From positions 1 through 64,000 of the forward strand of contig JAGYIG010000009.1 of assembly GCA_018402455.1 (NCBI GenBank): a stretch of DNA of 64,000 nucleotides, read 5' to 3'. Source of the stretch: Opitutaceae bacterium (GTDB taxonomy: Bacteria > Verrucomicrobiota > Verrucomicrobiia > Opitutales > Opitutaceae). A program made the translations under genes and the position numbers. Numbering within the stretch: position 1 is the stretch's first letter; each line of letters starts with the position of its first letter. Shown here piece after piece: positions 35,392-43,993 of the stretch. A model generated the notes under the pieces. The model did no database searches, had not been told where the DNA came from, and saw only the letters and a list, made by a program, of their open reading frames with translations.

Positions 35392-35865
35392 ATGAGTTTA
35401 GATTCTCCCAACGTTCTTTCCTTTGACGGCACCGGTTTGCGGGTGGGGATCATTGCGGCCCGGTTCAACCAGCGTTACGTCGATGGCTTGATTGCCCACG
35501 CCACCACCACCCTGCGGACCGCGGGAGTGGCGGAATCCGATATCCGGTTGGTGCGGGTGCCGGGGAGCGGGGAGTTACCCACGGCCGCCCAACTCCTGCT
35601 CGGCGGTGACCGGCGGGACGTGGTGATCGCGCTGGGCGTGGTCATCAAGGGAGGCACCCTTCACGATCAATTGGTGGCCGAAGCCGCCCAGTCGGGGTTG
35701 CTGCGGGTTTCGCTCGACCAGCAGGTGCCGATTATTGTCGGAGTGGTCACCGCCAACGACCCCGCCCAAGCCGAAGAGCGCTGTCTGGGGGCGATCAATC
35801 GGGGGGCGGAGTTTGCCCGGGGCGCGCTGGAAATGGCGCTCCTCAAAAAAAGCCTTTCCTCATGA
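35392..35865 (+). CDS. ribH: 6,7-dimethyl-8-ribityllumazine synthase
   Basis: RibH condenses the ribityl-aminopyrimidine with dihydroxybutanone phosphate in the penultimate step of riboflavin synthesis. The 157-residue protein has the family blocks IIAARFNQRYVDGL, VRVPGSGELP, ALGVVIKGGTLHDQLVAE with the catalytic histidine, and VPIIVGVVTANDPAQAEER. Some positions differ from the common consensus (GSGELP for GAFELP, GGTLH for GETxH), so it is a divergent member. Its stop overlaps the nusB start (ATGA), a classic ribH-nusB pair. No FMN riboswitch was recognised in the 231 bp upstream. Confidence 0.92.
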   Translation: MSLDSPNVLSFDGTGLRVGIIAARFNQRYVDGLIAHATTTLRTAGVAESDIRLVRVPGSGELPTAAQLLLGGDRRDVVIALGVVIKGGTLHDQLVAEAAQSGLLRVSLDQQVPIIVGVVTANDPAQAEERCLGAINRGAEFARGALEMALLKKSLSS

Positions 35866-36314
35866 GCAAAGCCATTTTCGCCCAGCGCCGCGACGGTCGC
35901 GTCGCCGCCGTCCAATTTCTCTATGCGTGGAGCCTCAATGCCCCCCGCAATCTCGCGGAGGACATTCGCCTCTTTTTTGAACACTTGACCACCGCTGAAA
36001 AGCCGCGGGAGCACTTTCACTACGCGGAAGAGCTGATCAGTGGCGCGATCACCCAACAGGCCGAAATCGATGCCCGGATCCGCCAACTCGCCCACAACTG
36101 GGAGTTTGATCGCATCGCCCGCATCGATTTGGCCATCCTGCGCATGGCGATTTACGAGATGCTCTACCGCAAGGACATCCCGCCCATTGTCTCGATCAAT
36201 GAAGCCATCGATCTCTCCAAGGAGTTTTCCACCGCCGATTCAAAGCGTTTTGTGAACGGCATCCTCGATCGCCTGAAGGACCAACTCGGCCGCGACGCCC
36301 GCAAGGCGGAGTAG
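35862..36314 (+). CDS. nusB: Transcription antitermination factor NusB
   Basis: This 150-residue all-helical protein matches NusB: the N-terminal arginine-rich start (RRDGRVAAVQFLYAW) and the C-terminal RIDLAILRMAIYEMLYRKDIPPIVSINEAIDLSKEFSTADSKRFVNGILD region, which is highly diagnostic. NusB binds boxA RNA with S10 and supports rRNA antitermination. It is translationally coupled to ribH by an ATGA overlap and lies 14 bp before ftsY. Confidence 0.95.
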   Translation: MSKAIFAQRRDGRVAAVQFLYAWSLNAPRNLAEDIRLFFEHLTTAEKPREHFHYAEELISGAITQQAEIDARIRQLAHNWEFDRIARIDLAILRMAIYEMLYRKDIPPIVSINEAIDLSKEFSTADSKRFVNGILDRLKDQLGRDARKAE

Positions 36315-36328
36315 TTTTTCAACCACTC

Positions 36329-37249
36329 ATGTTCGGCGTATTTAAGAAATTTAAGGACGGGTTTTCCAAGACGGTCTCCGCGATCTCGCGGACGACTCAT
36401 GGGCTGTTCGGCGGCAAGAAGATCGACGCGTCCTCGTTGGAAGAACTCGAGGAGGCGCTCTACACCGCCGACTTCGGCGTCGAGACGACCGAGGAGATTT
36501 TGGCGGAAATCAAGCGCGCCTATCGCAAGGATCCCGACCTCAAGGGTCAGGACGCGGCCGAGATCGGCGCAGTGGTGCTCGAGCGCGTTTTGGCGGGCAG
36601 TGAGGGACAGCTGGCGCCCGCCGCCGATACCCCCACCGTGGTCGCGTTGATTGGCGTCAACGGCTCCGGCAAGACGACCACCGCGGCCAAGTTGGGCCAT
36701 CTCCTCAAAACAGAGGGCCAGAGCGTCATGCTCGCCGCCTGCGACACCTTCCGCGCCGCTGCCGTCGACCAGCTTAAGTCTTGGGCCACCCGGCTGGACC
36801 TGCCGATCGTCGCCAGCCACACCGGCGCCGATGCCGCCGCCGTCGCCTTCGATGCCTGGCAGGCCGCCAAATCCCGGGGTTCGGATACCCTGCTCGTCGA
36901 CACCGCCGGTCGTCTGCACACCAAGTCCAACCTGATGGAGGAGTTGGCCAAAATCCGGCGCGTGTTGCAAAAACACGATGCAAAAGCCCCCCACCATTCC
37001 TGGCTGGTGGTCGATGGCTCGCTGGGCTCGAACTCAATTGAGCAGGCCAAGGCGTTTCACCAAAGCTTCGGTCTTACGGGACTGGTTGTGACCAAACTCG
37101 ACGGCACCTCTCGGGGGGGGGCGATCGTGGGTATCTGGCGGGAGCTCAAACTTCCCATCTATTTCCTCGGCCTCGGCGAGCAGCCCGACGATCTCCAGCC
37201 CTTCAACGCCCGCAGCTACGCTCGAGCGGTGTTTGGTCTGGAAAACTGA
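36329..37249 (+). CDS. ftsY: Signal recognition particle receptor FtsY
   Basis: FtsY docks the SRP-ribosome complex at the membrane. This 306-residue version has only the NG domains: the helical N domain (LEELEEALYTADFGVETTEEI) and a GTPase domain with G1 GVNGSGKTTTAAK (K115), DTFRAAAVDQL, the DTAGRLHTKSNLMEEL G3 motif and TKLDGTSRGGAI as G4. The acidic A domain of enterobacterial FtsY is absent; the N-terminus is instead a basic amphipathic segment (FKKFKDGFSKTV) suited to membrane contact. It lies in a ribH-nusB-ftsY unit. Confidence 0.95.
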   Translation: MFGVFKKFKDGFSKTVSAISRTTHGLFGGKKIDASSLEELEEALYTADFGVETTEEILAEIKRAYRKDPDLKGQDAAEIGAVVLERVLAGSEGQLAPAADTPTVVALIGVNGSGKTTTAAKLGHLLKTEGQSVMLAACDTFRAAAVDQLKSWATRLDLPIVASHTGADAAAVAFDAWQAAKSRGSDTLLVDTAGRLHTKSNLMEELAKIRRVLQKHDAKAPHHSWLVVDGSLGSNSIEQAKAFHQSFGLTGLVVTKLDGTSRGGAIVGIWRELKLPIYFLGLGEQPDDLQPFNARSYARAVFGLEN

Positions 37250-37305
37250 ACGATCAACTAGATTGAACGTGAGGTGACAGGCGGACCGGCTAGGTTCTTC
37301 GTTCC

Positions 37306-38100
37306 ATGACCACGACATCCGAAACCCCTTCTGTTACCGACATCGCGCGCATGATCGATCATTCGCTGCTGCATCCGACGCTCACGCCGGCGCAGTTGCA
37401 GGAGGGTTACGCCCTCGCGGCCAAGTATGGATGCGCCACCGTTTGTGTGCAGCCGATGTCGGTGGTGGCCGCCAAGGCCGCCCTCGCCGGCAGCGACACG
37501 GCGGTCTGTGCCGTGGCCGGGTTCCCCCAAGGGGCCAACTACTTGGAGACCAAGGTAGCCGAGGCCGAGCGCTCCATCGCCGAGGGGGCGACTGAAATCG
37601 ACGTCGTCATCAACGCCGGGCTCACGCTGGGCGGACATTGGGATCTCATTCAGCGCGAGCTCGAAGTGATGAATGCCACGTGCTTGCGCGACGGCGCGAT
37701 CCTCAAGGTCATCTTTGAAAACGACTTTTTGCAGGAGGACCACATCATCAAACTGTGCCAGCTGTGCACCGCCGCCGAAGTGGCCTTCGTCAAGACCTCC
37801 ACCGGCTACGGCATGGTGAAACAACCCGACGGGTCCTACGGTTATCTGGGGGCGACCCACGCGCACCTCAAACTCATGCGCGAGCACAGCGGTCCGCAGG
37901 TGCAGATCAAGGCGGCCGGCGGGGTGCGCACGCTGGACGACACGCTGGCGGTGCGGGCCCTCGGCGTGACCCGCATCGGCGCGACCGCGACGGCCGCCAT
38001 CGTGCAGGCCGCGATTGATCGGGGCATGCCCGGACCGATCCCGCCGGGTTTAACCTCCGGCGACTCCACCCCGTCGGTCGGCGAAACGCCGGGTTACTGA
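37306..38100 (+). CDS. deoC: Deoxyribose-phosphate aldolase
   Basis: DeoC cleaves 2-deoxyribose 5-phosphate into glyceraldehyde 3-phosphate and acetaldehyde through a Schiff base. The predicted Schiff-base lysine is K163 in AFVKTSTGYG, and the second essential lysine is K202 in IKAAGGVRTLDD. The N-terminal IDHSLLHPTLT and the CVQPMSV segment are also typical. At 264 residues it is longer than the usual 220-250 because of a C-terminal Pro/Gly tail. It starts 56 bp after ftsY. Confidence 0.95.
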   Translation: MTTTSETPSVTDIARMIDHSLLHPTLTPAQLQEGYALAAKYGCATVCVQPMSVVAAKAALAGSDTAVCAVAGFPQGANYLETKVAEAERSIAEGATEIDVVINAGLTLGGHWDLIQRELEVMNATCLRDGAILKVIFENDFLQEDHIIKLCQLCTAAEVAFVKTSTGYGMVKQPDGSYGYLGATHAHLKLMREHSGPQVQIKAAGGVRTLDDTLAVRALGVTRIGATATAAIVQAAIDRGMPGPIPPGLTSGDSTPSVGETPGY

Positions 38101-38260
38101 ACCACGGCTCACCGAAACCGAGGGCGAGCCAGCCAATTAGCAGCCAATTAGGGACAGGTTAAAAACGATCGGTGGGGAAGGGTCGGTTGGCCGCCCGCCC
38201 CCACGCGATGTCCCGGCCCCCCCTCCCTCCGCGTTGTCGGCCTCTGCGCTGACGGGCGGG

Positions 38261-38293
38261 CAAAAAAAGACCGGGGCTCGCGCGGAGCCCCGG
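38261..38293 (-). terminator. Intrinsic terminator of the TonB receptor gene
   Basis: On the reverse strand a perfect 9-bp stem (38271-38279 with 38285-38293, core CCGGGGCTC) with a 5-nt loop is followed by a run of seven T residues, seen as A residues at 38262-38268. It lies 28 bp beyond the stop of the TonB receptor gene at 38322 and may also stop transcription from deoC on the other side. Confidence 0.88.
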
Positions 38294-38321
38294 CCGGGAA
38301 AACCAACCCGAAAAGGGGGGA

Positions 38322-40919
38322 TCAGAATGAGCCGCGGAAGGCGAAGTTGATCGTGGGACCGTACTCCTCCAACTGCAGGTTGTTGCCGGGGCGGCCCTGG
38401 TAGAGCTCGAGGGGTTCGTTGGTGATGTTCACGACCTCGATGTTGAGGTCGAGGCCTGGGCGGACGCGCCAGGAGGCGGTGACGTCGAGCTGGGTGTGCT
38501 CGGTCACGTAGATGTCGAAATCGGTGTCGTCGCCGATTTCGTCTAGGAATTCGCCGCGACGGTTGAGGCTGAGGCGCAGGGAGAGGGGACCGCTTTCGTA
38601 GCCGACGTAAACGTTATAAACGCTCTCGGAAGCGAGGGGCATGTCGAACGTCTCACCGGGGCGTTCGGCCAGGGTGAACTTGCTGTCGAGCACGGTTAGG
38701 TTGGCTCCGACCAGGAAGCCGCTGAGGGCCTCGGACCACTTGGTGAGGCGTTGTTCCCAGTTGAACTCGAAGCCAGTGACCTCGGCGCTGGTGCCGTTGA
38801 CCGGGCGCTCCACGTCGAATCCGGGGAATTCGGGGTCGGTGTCGCTGGTGAAGTTGACGATGTAGTTGTCGATATCCTTGTGGAAGACGCCGGCGGAGAA
38901 GACGCCCGAGTCTGTCAGGTACCAGTCGATGATGAGGTCGAGGTTGGTGGATTCGTAGGGATCGAGGTTGGGGTTACCGGCCTCGACCTCGCTGTCTTCG
39001 AGATTCACGAGGGCGTTGGGCGAGAGGTCGCCGAAACTCGGGCGGGCGAGGGTGTTGGACCAGGCCGCGCGGATGACGGTGTCCTCGCCGAGGCTGTAGC
39101 GGGTGTGCAGGGCGGGGAGAAAGTTGTCGTAGGAGCTGGTGACGCGCCGGGGAGTGACCCCGGTGAAGTCACCGTCGGCGTCGATCTCGAGTTCGCCGCC
39201 ATTGGCGGCGAAGTCGGTGTCCTCGAAGCGGGCGCCGAAAATGAAGCGCCACGGACCGGTGTCGTAGGTGCCCATTAGGTAGGTGGCGGTGACGTCCTCG
39301 GTGGCGGAGAAGTCGCCGATGGCGTTGAGAAGATTATTTTCGGCGACGTCTCGGGGGCGTTGAGCGAAGTCGCTGCGGTTGGTCTCGTAATACTCGCGGA
39401 AGGCGGCGGAGCTGATACCCTCGCCGAAGTTGCCGAAGGGGAAGGTGCGGAGGTCGGCGGTGAAGCGGCCAAGGCCGAGGTCTGGCACGTCGCGTTCTTC
39501 GAATTCGGTGATGTCCACGTCCTTCTCCTTGAAGCGGCCGTCGGCGCCGAATTTGAGGGTGAATTTGCCGGAGGTAAGGTCGAAGATGCGGGCGGCGTTT
39601 AGGCTGACGTTGGTGTCGGTTTCCTCAACGAATTTAGCCTCGCGGACAACCCGATTGAGTTCTTGGTCGGCGTTGGTGGCATGGGATGTGTCGGGGCTGC
39701 CGGCGCGGGAGATGGCGATGGTGGGGCGACCGGAGCCGAAGGTGACGGTGGCGTCGAGGTCGTCGCCGCCGTTGTATTCGAAGCGGCCCTCGATTTCGTC
39801 GGGCGCGTCTTCGGCGGCATCGGAGTAGCCGAGTTGGTAATCCACCGTCCAGTTTTCGAACTGGTGCTTGCCGCCGGCGGCGAGGGCGATGATATCTTTG
39901 TCCTGGGTGCGGAAGCGCACGCGTTTGCGGAAACCGCCGGCCTCGATGTCGGAGAAGGTGGCGACGCCGCCCGCAACGTTTTCGAGGGTGCCGTCTTCTA
40001 AGACGAAGATCAGACGTTGGCGGGTCTCAGCGTCGGTGAACCGGCTATAGAGAGCGCGGAGGTAGAGTTCGTTGCCGTCGGAGGGTCGGTAGTCGAGGTT
40101 GAAGTTGGCACCAAGGCGCTCGCGGTTCACGTCGTAGATGCGGTATTGGGACTCGATGGGCGCAAGCACGTCTTCGCCGGTGGCCGCGTTTTCGAGGAAG
40201 TCGTATTCGGTCTCGTGGTTGTCGGAACCGAAATTGCGGTCTTGGTAGTTGAGGCCGAAGGACAGGCCGAGATTTTCATCGGTGCCATAGACGTTGCTGT
40301 AGCCGAGCTCGAGGCGGGGGCCGAGGTCCTTCGTGAGGGTAGAGTAGGTGCCGCCGAGACGGTAGGAGAAGGTGTTGGCCGGGCGGTCAAAGGCGGAGGC
40401 GGAGGCGATGTTGATGGCACCGCCGATGGAGTCGCCGGGCATGTCGGGGGTGGGGACCTTGATGACTTCGAGGCGTTGCACGGAGCCGGTGGGGATGAGG
40501 TCGAGGGGCACCTCGCGCGTGTCGTCTTCGGAAGAGCCGATGCGCATGCCGTTGATCGTCGTCGTATTGAGACCGGATTCGATCCCGCGGATGGTGACGA
40601 AGCGGCCTTCGCCCTGGTCGCGGGTGACGGAGATGCCGGGCAGGCGTTGGAGGGCCTCGGCGGCATTTTGGTCCACAAACTGGCCGATTTCGTCGGCCGA
40701 CACGACGCTCGTCAACGCGTCGGAGGCGCGGTAGAAGTCGAGGGCGGCGGCCTGAGCTTGGGATTGGGTGGTGACCACAAAGCGGTCGAGCTCGATGGGC
40801 TCCTCCGTCGAGGATTGGGCGATGACGGCGGGTGCGGTCAGGAGCGCGCTGAGCAGAGCAGCGGTTCGGGCGAGGCGGCCCGCGGGAGCGGGACCGAAGT
40901 CGGCAGAGTAAGGGTTCAT
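38322..40919 (-). CDS. TonB-dependent receptor (TonB-Xanth-Caul type)
   Basis: This 865-residue outer-membrane receptor starts MNPYSADFGP, has a signal peptide cleaved after AVIAQ, a TonB-box-like region (ELDRFVVTTQ), a plug domain (AEALQRLPGISVTRDQGEGRFVTIRGI) and a 22-strand barrel ending in phenylalanine (INFAFRGSF). The long TIRGIESGLNTTTINGMRI plug motif is typical of the group known from Xanthomonas and Caulobacter, which import glycans and other larger solutes. The substrate is not shown by sequence. Its upstream region and first codons are duplicated upstream of the phosphatase gene at 42938, hinting at a shared regulator, possibly phosphate. A strong terminator follows the gene. Confidence 0.88.
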   Translation of the reverse strand: MNPYSADFGPAPAGRLARTAALLSALLTAPAVIAQSSTEEPIELDRFVVTTQSQAQAAALDFYRASDALTSVVSADEIGQFVDQNAAEALQRLPGISVTRDQGEGRFVTIRGIESGLNTTTINGMRIGSSEDDTREVPLDLIPTGSVQRLEVIKVPTPDMPGDSIGGAINIASASAFDRPANTFSYRLGGTYSTLTKDLGPRLELGYSNVYGTDENLGLSFGLNYQDRNFGSDNHETEYDFLENAATGEDVLAPIESQYRIYDVNRERLGANFNLDYRPSDGNELYLRALYSRFTDAETRQRLIFVLEDGTLENVAGGVATFSDIEAGGFRKRVRFRTQDKDIIALAAGGKHQFENWTVDYQLGYSDAAEDAPDEIEGRFEYNGGDDLDATVTFGSGRPTIAISRAGSPDTSHATNADQELNRVVREAKFVEETDTNVSLNAARIFDLTSGKFTLKFGADGRFKEKDVDITEFEERDVPDLGLGRFTADLRTFPFGNFGEGISSAAFREYYETNRSDFAQRPRDVAENNLLNAIGDFSATEDVTATYLMGTYDTGPWRFIFGARFEDTDFAANGGELEIDADGDFTGVTPRRVTSSYDNFLPALHTRYSLGEDTVIRAAWSNTLARPSFGDLSPNALVNLEDSEVEAGNPNLDPYESTNLDLIIDWYLTDSGVFSAGVFHKDIDNYIVNFTSDTDPEFPGFDVERPVNGTSAEVTGFEFNWEQRLTKWSEALSGFLVGANLTVLDSKFTLAERPGETFDMPLASESVYNVYVGYESGPLSLRLSLNRRGEFLDEIGDDTDFDIYVTEHTQLDVTASWRVRPGLDLNIEVVNITNEPLELYQGRPGNNLQLEEYGPTINFAFRGSF

Positions 40920-41100
40920 AGGTGGGTTGTCGCAGTTTCGGTTCAGGCGCAGTAAGGGCGCCGTTGGTAGTCTTAGGTTTGCCGGGGCGCGATGGGGCAA
41001 CCGCGAAGTCCGGCCTGGAGTATCAATTAACGCTGCCGTAACATTTGTAACCTGGTCGACATCCGACGGGCTCCTCCGGGGAGGGGTCTTGCCGCTGGCG
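40901..41100 (-). repeat. Copy 1 of a duplicated promoter/leader: TonB receptor start and upstream region
   Basis: This segment covers the first six codons of the TonB receptor gene and about 180 bp upstream. It aligns with 43051-43270 at an almost constant offset (2150 to 2152 bp), with identical blocks including CGGCAGAGTAA (40901), GTTGTCGCAGTTT (40927), TATCAATT (41021) and TTGTAACCTG (41045). On the reverse strand the conserved block order is CAGGTTACAA, 13 bases, then GT(T/C)AATTGATACTCC, which is the best candidate for an operator and promoter core. Confidence 0.8.
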
Positions 41101-41300
41101 TGAGTCGTACAACTCCTGTTGATAGGAAATTCCTTCTCTGCAGCGGCGTCAGCGGAGGGGGTTCGGGGCGAGGCGTGCCGCGGTGCGTTCGGCAAGGTTG
41201 ATTCAGCCGCTGCCGCCCAGCGTGGCCCTCTCTGCGAGGGTGCCTGGCCCGGCGAACCGAGGCCGTCGCGGGTTGCCGATTGGATCAGCGGGAAGGGCCG
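41101..41300. other. Intergenic remainder with a short repeat; no gene seen
   Basis: No convincing reading frame, RNA or terminator was found between copy 1 of the leader and the end of the phosphatase gene. The segment holds one copy (41121-41175) of a repeat also present at 47471-47520: TAGGAAATTCC, then TCTGCAGCG and a purine-rich tail. Confidence 0.5.
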
Positions 41301-42938
41301 TTATTCCGTGGTGGCGGTCGGGCCAAGATTCTCGGGCGGCAGCAGTTCGCTGAGCGCGTTCGGTTGTCCTGGGCGTTTTTTCAGCGTGAACTGGTCGTAC
41401 AGGCGGTTGGTGGCCGTGCGCGCGACATAGTGTAGTTCGTCGCCCGCGATGGTGATGATTTGGTAAAGCTGAGTGTCCGCGGCGCTGCGCACGGCCCACT
41501 CGGAGCTGGTGAGGTTGTACATTTTGGGGCCGCTGACCGAGACCACGTAGACGGTACCGATGGCCGGGTCGTAGACTTGCTGGTAGCCCTTGGGGCTGTT
41601 TTGGGTGCCCACCTTGGCCGAAACGTCGCCGCTGCGGGCGTAGGTGTGGTCGTGACCGGTGAGCACGAGATCGACTCGGAACTCGTCGATCAGGCCCTTC
41701 CAAAGTTCACGCAGGTGGGGGTTGTCGCGGGATCCGGCGGGGGAGAAAATCGGATGGTGAAAGGTGAGGATGGTCCACCGCTGCGGATTGGTCGAGAGGA
41801 CGTTGCGCAGCCAGCCCACCTGTTCGGCCTGCAGTTCGTTGGAGTTGAGGGAGATGATGCGGGCGCCCTGGTAATCAAGGTAGTAGACGCTTTCGGTGAG
41901 GTCGGCGGGACCGTGGGTGGGAAAGGCGAACTGCGGCTGCCAATGGCCGGAGATTTGGCGTACCCCGGGATCGGCGCGGCGATCGCGCAGGGGACCGTCG
42001 TCGGCCTCTTCGCCGATGACGGCGGCTGCATGGCCGGTGAGGGCGGTGAAGGCGGCATCGACGGCGATGATGTCCTTGTTGGCGGCGAGTTGCAGGACGG
42101 TGGTGGTGTCACCGGAGGAGGCGGTGATCCGGTAACCGGAGGGGGCGGCGGCATCGCCGATGGGTTCGATCGTCCGGGTGACCGGGATTTCGCGACCGTC
42201 GGCGGTGGTCCAAAAACGTTCCTCCTCCGGACCGGCATTGACGGCGGCATACTCGTGATTGCCTGGGGTGGCGATAACCGGAATGGTGCCGTGGACCCAG
42301 GCCGGGGCGCCGAACCACTCGCCCCACTCGGCATCGCGGTTGGCCCGGTTGATCAGGTCTCCAGCGTGCAGCGTGAACGCGGCGCGGGGGGCCTCACGGA
42401 AAGCTTCGCGGAAGACGCGCGACCAATGGGACTTCACCTCGTTCTGCGCATCGCCGAAATAGACGAAGGTGAAGGGGGCGGGTTCGGCCTTGGCGGTGCG
42501 GAAGTGAAACCACTCCGACCAGTTGGCGCCGTCGCCGACGCGATAGGCATGGAGCGTGTCGGGGGGGAGCGCAGTGAACGTCACGCTGTGGTAGTGGGCT
42601 TCGCCGAGGTCGGAAACAAAATGGGTGGTTTGCGCGGGATGGGCGGTGGCGACGAGCGCCCGGCCATTGTCGTTGGCGAGGGCGAGTTCCGCGTGGGCGC
42701 GCCGCACGCTGGTGTCGGTGCGCCAGGTGACGGCCTGGGTGGTGGCGGGATCGGCGTTCCAGGTGAGTACCACGCGATCCGGCAGCGGCGTGGGCGCGTG
42801 GGCGGCAGCTTCGGCGTAGGGCGTGGGTTGCCAGTCGTCGTCGTGGTCGTGGTCGGCATCGGAGTGCGCCCCGGCGGAGGCGGCGAAGACCAGACCGAGG
42901 GAGAAAACAAGGCGGTGAGGAGAAAAGGATCGAGCCAT
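41301..42938 (-). CDS. Secreted purple-acid-phosphatase-like metallophosphoesterase
   Basis: This 545-residue protein has a signal peptide (MARSFSPHRLVFSLGLVFAA), a short His/Asp-rich segment (DADHDHDDD), an N-terminal fibronectin-like domain (about residues 50-150) and a calcineurin-like catalytic domain with all metal-binding blocks: YFGDAQN, HAGDLINRAN, TPGNHEY, FHHPIFS and TGHDHTYARS. This order matches purple acid phosphatases, secreted binuclear-metal enzymes that release phosphate from organic esters. It lies on the same strand as the TonB receptor gene, which starts about 380 bp downstream. Copy 2 of the receptor's leader lies 113-332 bp upstream of its ATG. Confidence 0.87.
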   Translation of the reverse strand: MARSFSPHRLVFSLGLVFAASAGAHSDADHDHDDDWQPTPYAEAAAHAPTPLPDRVVLTWNADPATTQAVTWRTDTSVRRAHAELALANDNGRALVATAHPAQTTHFVSDLGEAHYHSVTFTALPPDTLHAYRVGDGANWSEWFHFRTAKAEPAPFTFVYFGDAQNEVKSHWSRVFREAFREAPRAAFTLHAGDLINRANRDAEWGEWFGAPAWVHGTIPVIATPGNHEYAAVNAGPEEERFWTTADGREIPVTRTIEPIGDAAAPSGYRITASSGDTTTVLQLAANKDIIAVDAAFTALTGHAAAVIGEEADDGPLRDRRADPGVRQISGHWQPQFAFPTHGPADLTESVYYLDYQGARIISLNSNELQAEQVGWLRNVLSTNPQRWTILTFHHPIFSPAGSRDNPHLRELWKGLIDEFRVDLVLTGHDHTYARSGDVSAKVGTQNSPKGYQQVYDPAIGTVYVVSVSGPKMYNLTSSEWAVRSAADTQLYQIITIAGDELHYVARTATNRLYDQFTLKKRPGQPNALSELLPPENLGPTATTE

Positions 42939-43050
42939 TCCCCGAGACTGGCGATGCGAAGACGGTAACACGAGCCTGAGGGGGTGAAATCGGCGTGACA
43001 AAGGCGCCCCGTCCGGGCTTTCACTGATTGAGAACGCTTCTTCGCGGGGG

Positions 43051-43270
43051 CGGCAGAGTAAAGGCTTATGGCCGCGTTGTCGCAGTTTGGTTCCAGGTTC
43101 TGGAAGAGCACCAACCCGCAGTCTCACGGTTCGCGGGGTCGCGATGGAGCACACGCCAAGTCCGGCATGGAGTATCAATTGACACTCCCTTGATAGTTGT
43201 AACCTGCGTCAACTCCGGCGGGCTCCTCACGTTCGGGGAGGGCATAGTGGGCAGCCGAGACCTTGCCGCC
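43051..43270 (-). repeat. Copy 2 of the duplicated leader, upstream of the phosphatase gene
   Basis: This segment is homologous to 40901-41100, including the region equivalent to the TonB receptor start codon, where ATG has become ATA (43067-43069 on the forward strand reads TAT). It includes GTTGTCGCAGTTT (43076), TATCAATT (43173) and TTGTAACCTG (43197). It most likely supplies the promoter of the phosphatase gene. Apart from this copy, the gap 42939-43316 shows no gene. Confidence 0.78.
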
Positions 43271-43316
43271 GGGGAGTGAAGCGGGCACTTGGATCGCCGT
43301 TTGGTCGAGGGAGGGA

Positions 43317-43883
43317 TTACTCCCGGAAGGAGCTGCCTAGCAGTTTTCGTGCATCTACGACGCTGTGGGAGCCGGTCCAGATACTCCAGAGCAGTTGAGC
43401 AAAGCGGGCGTCGTCGATCTGCGACAGCGGCTGTCCGTTGAAATGGCTGACCAGACCGCCATGTGGGGTCCAGGTTAATTCGAAGCGGTCGCCCTCGCTC
43501 ACGTCGCCTCTGGCGAAGGGGGCGGCATAGGCCTCGGCGCTCGCTTGGATGGCATGCCACTCTGACTCGGTGGCGCGCGCGCGGAGGAGTTTAAGAAAAT
43601 CCTGCTGGATGCGCTGTCCGGAGATTTTGCGCTGGAAGACGAGGTGGACGGCACGGGGCGCATGGCTCTCGTGAACGGGCACGGCGACTTCGTAGGGCAG
43701 CTCCAGGTAGTGCGCCATTTTATAGACGGAGAAGAAGAGGAATTTGCGCTCGACCTCGCCCGTTTTGTGCAGGCGGAGCGGGACTGCGGAGCTCCCGGCA
43801 TTCGGCAGCAGAATCGTGTCGGGATAAGCCGCCTGGGCTGTCGTCCCCAAGGAGAGAACCAGAGCAAAGAGACAAGCCTTCAC
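43317..43883 (-). CDS. Secreted chalcone-isomerase-like domain protein
   Basis: This protein of 188 residues (from the GTG at 43883) opens with a typical signal peptide, VKACLFALVLSLGTTAQA, followed by a chalcone isomerase-like domain: strands around LRLHKTGEVERKFLFFSVYKMAHYLE and HLVFQRKISGQRIQQDFLK, with a C-terminal GDRFELTW and LWSIWTG. Bacterial members of this group are periplasmic proteins of unknown or fatty-acid-binding function, not flavonoid enzymes. An alternative ATG at 43997 overlaps the stop of the upstream acyltransferase gene (ATGA) but would give an unusually long n-region. It is probably co-transcribed with that gene. Confidence 0.72.
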   Translation of the reverse strand: MKACLFALVLSLGTTAQAAYPDTILLPNAGSSAVPLRLHKTGEVERKFLFFSVYKMAHYLELPYEVAVPVHESHAPRAVHLVFQRKISGQRIQQDFLKLLRARATESEWHAIQASAEAYAAPFARGDVSEGDRFELTWTPHGGLVSHFNGQPLSQIDDARFAQLLWSIWTGSHSVVDARKLLGSSFRE

Positions 43884-43993
43884 GTGCGCAGCCAGGGAAC
43901 CCGAGCGCGGGGACGCAGCGGGTGGGGGATGGCGTTGAGAGGATGCTGTTTTCCCCCGCCGAGCAGCGTCGCCGAAGATTTGCCCCCTGTCTT

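Noticed and set aside
40017-40955. 312-codon forward frame opposite the TonB receptor gene
   Set aside because: Its Gly/Val-rich composition and the strong receptor on the other strand mark it as a shadow.
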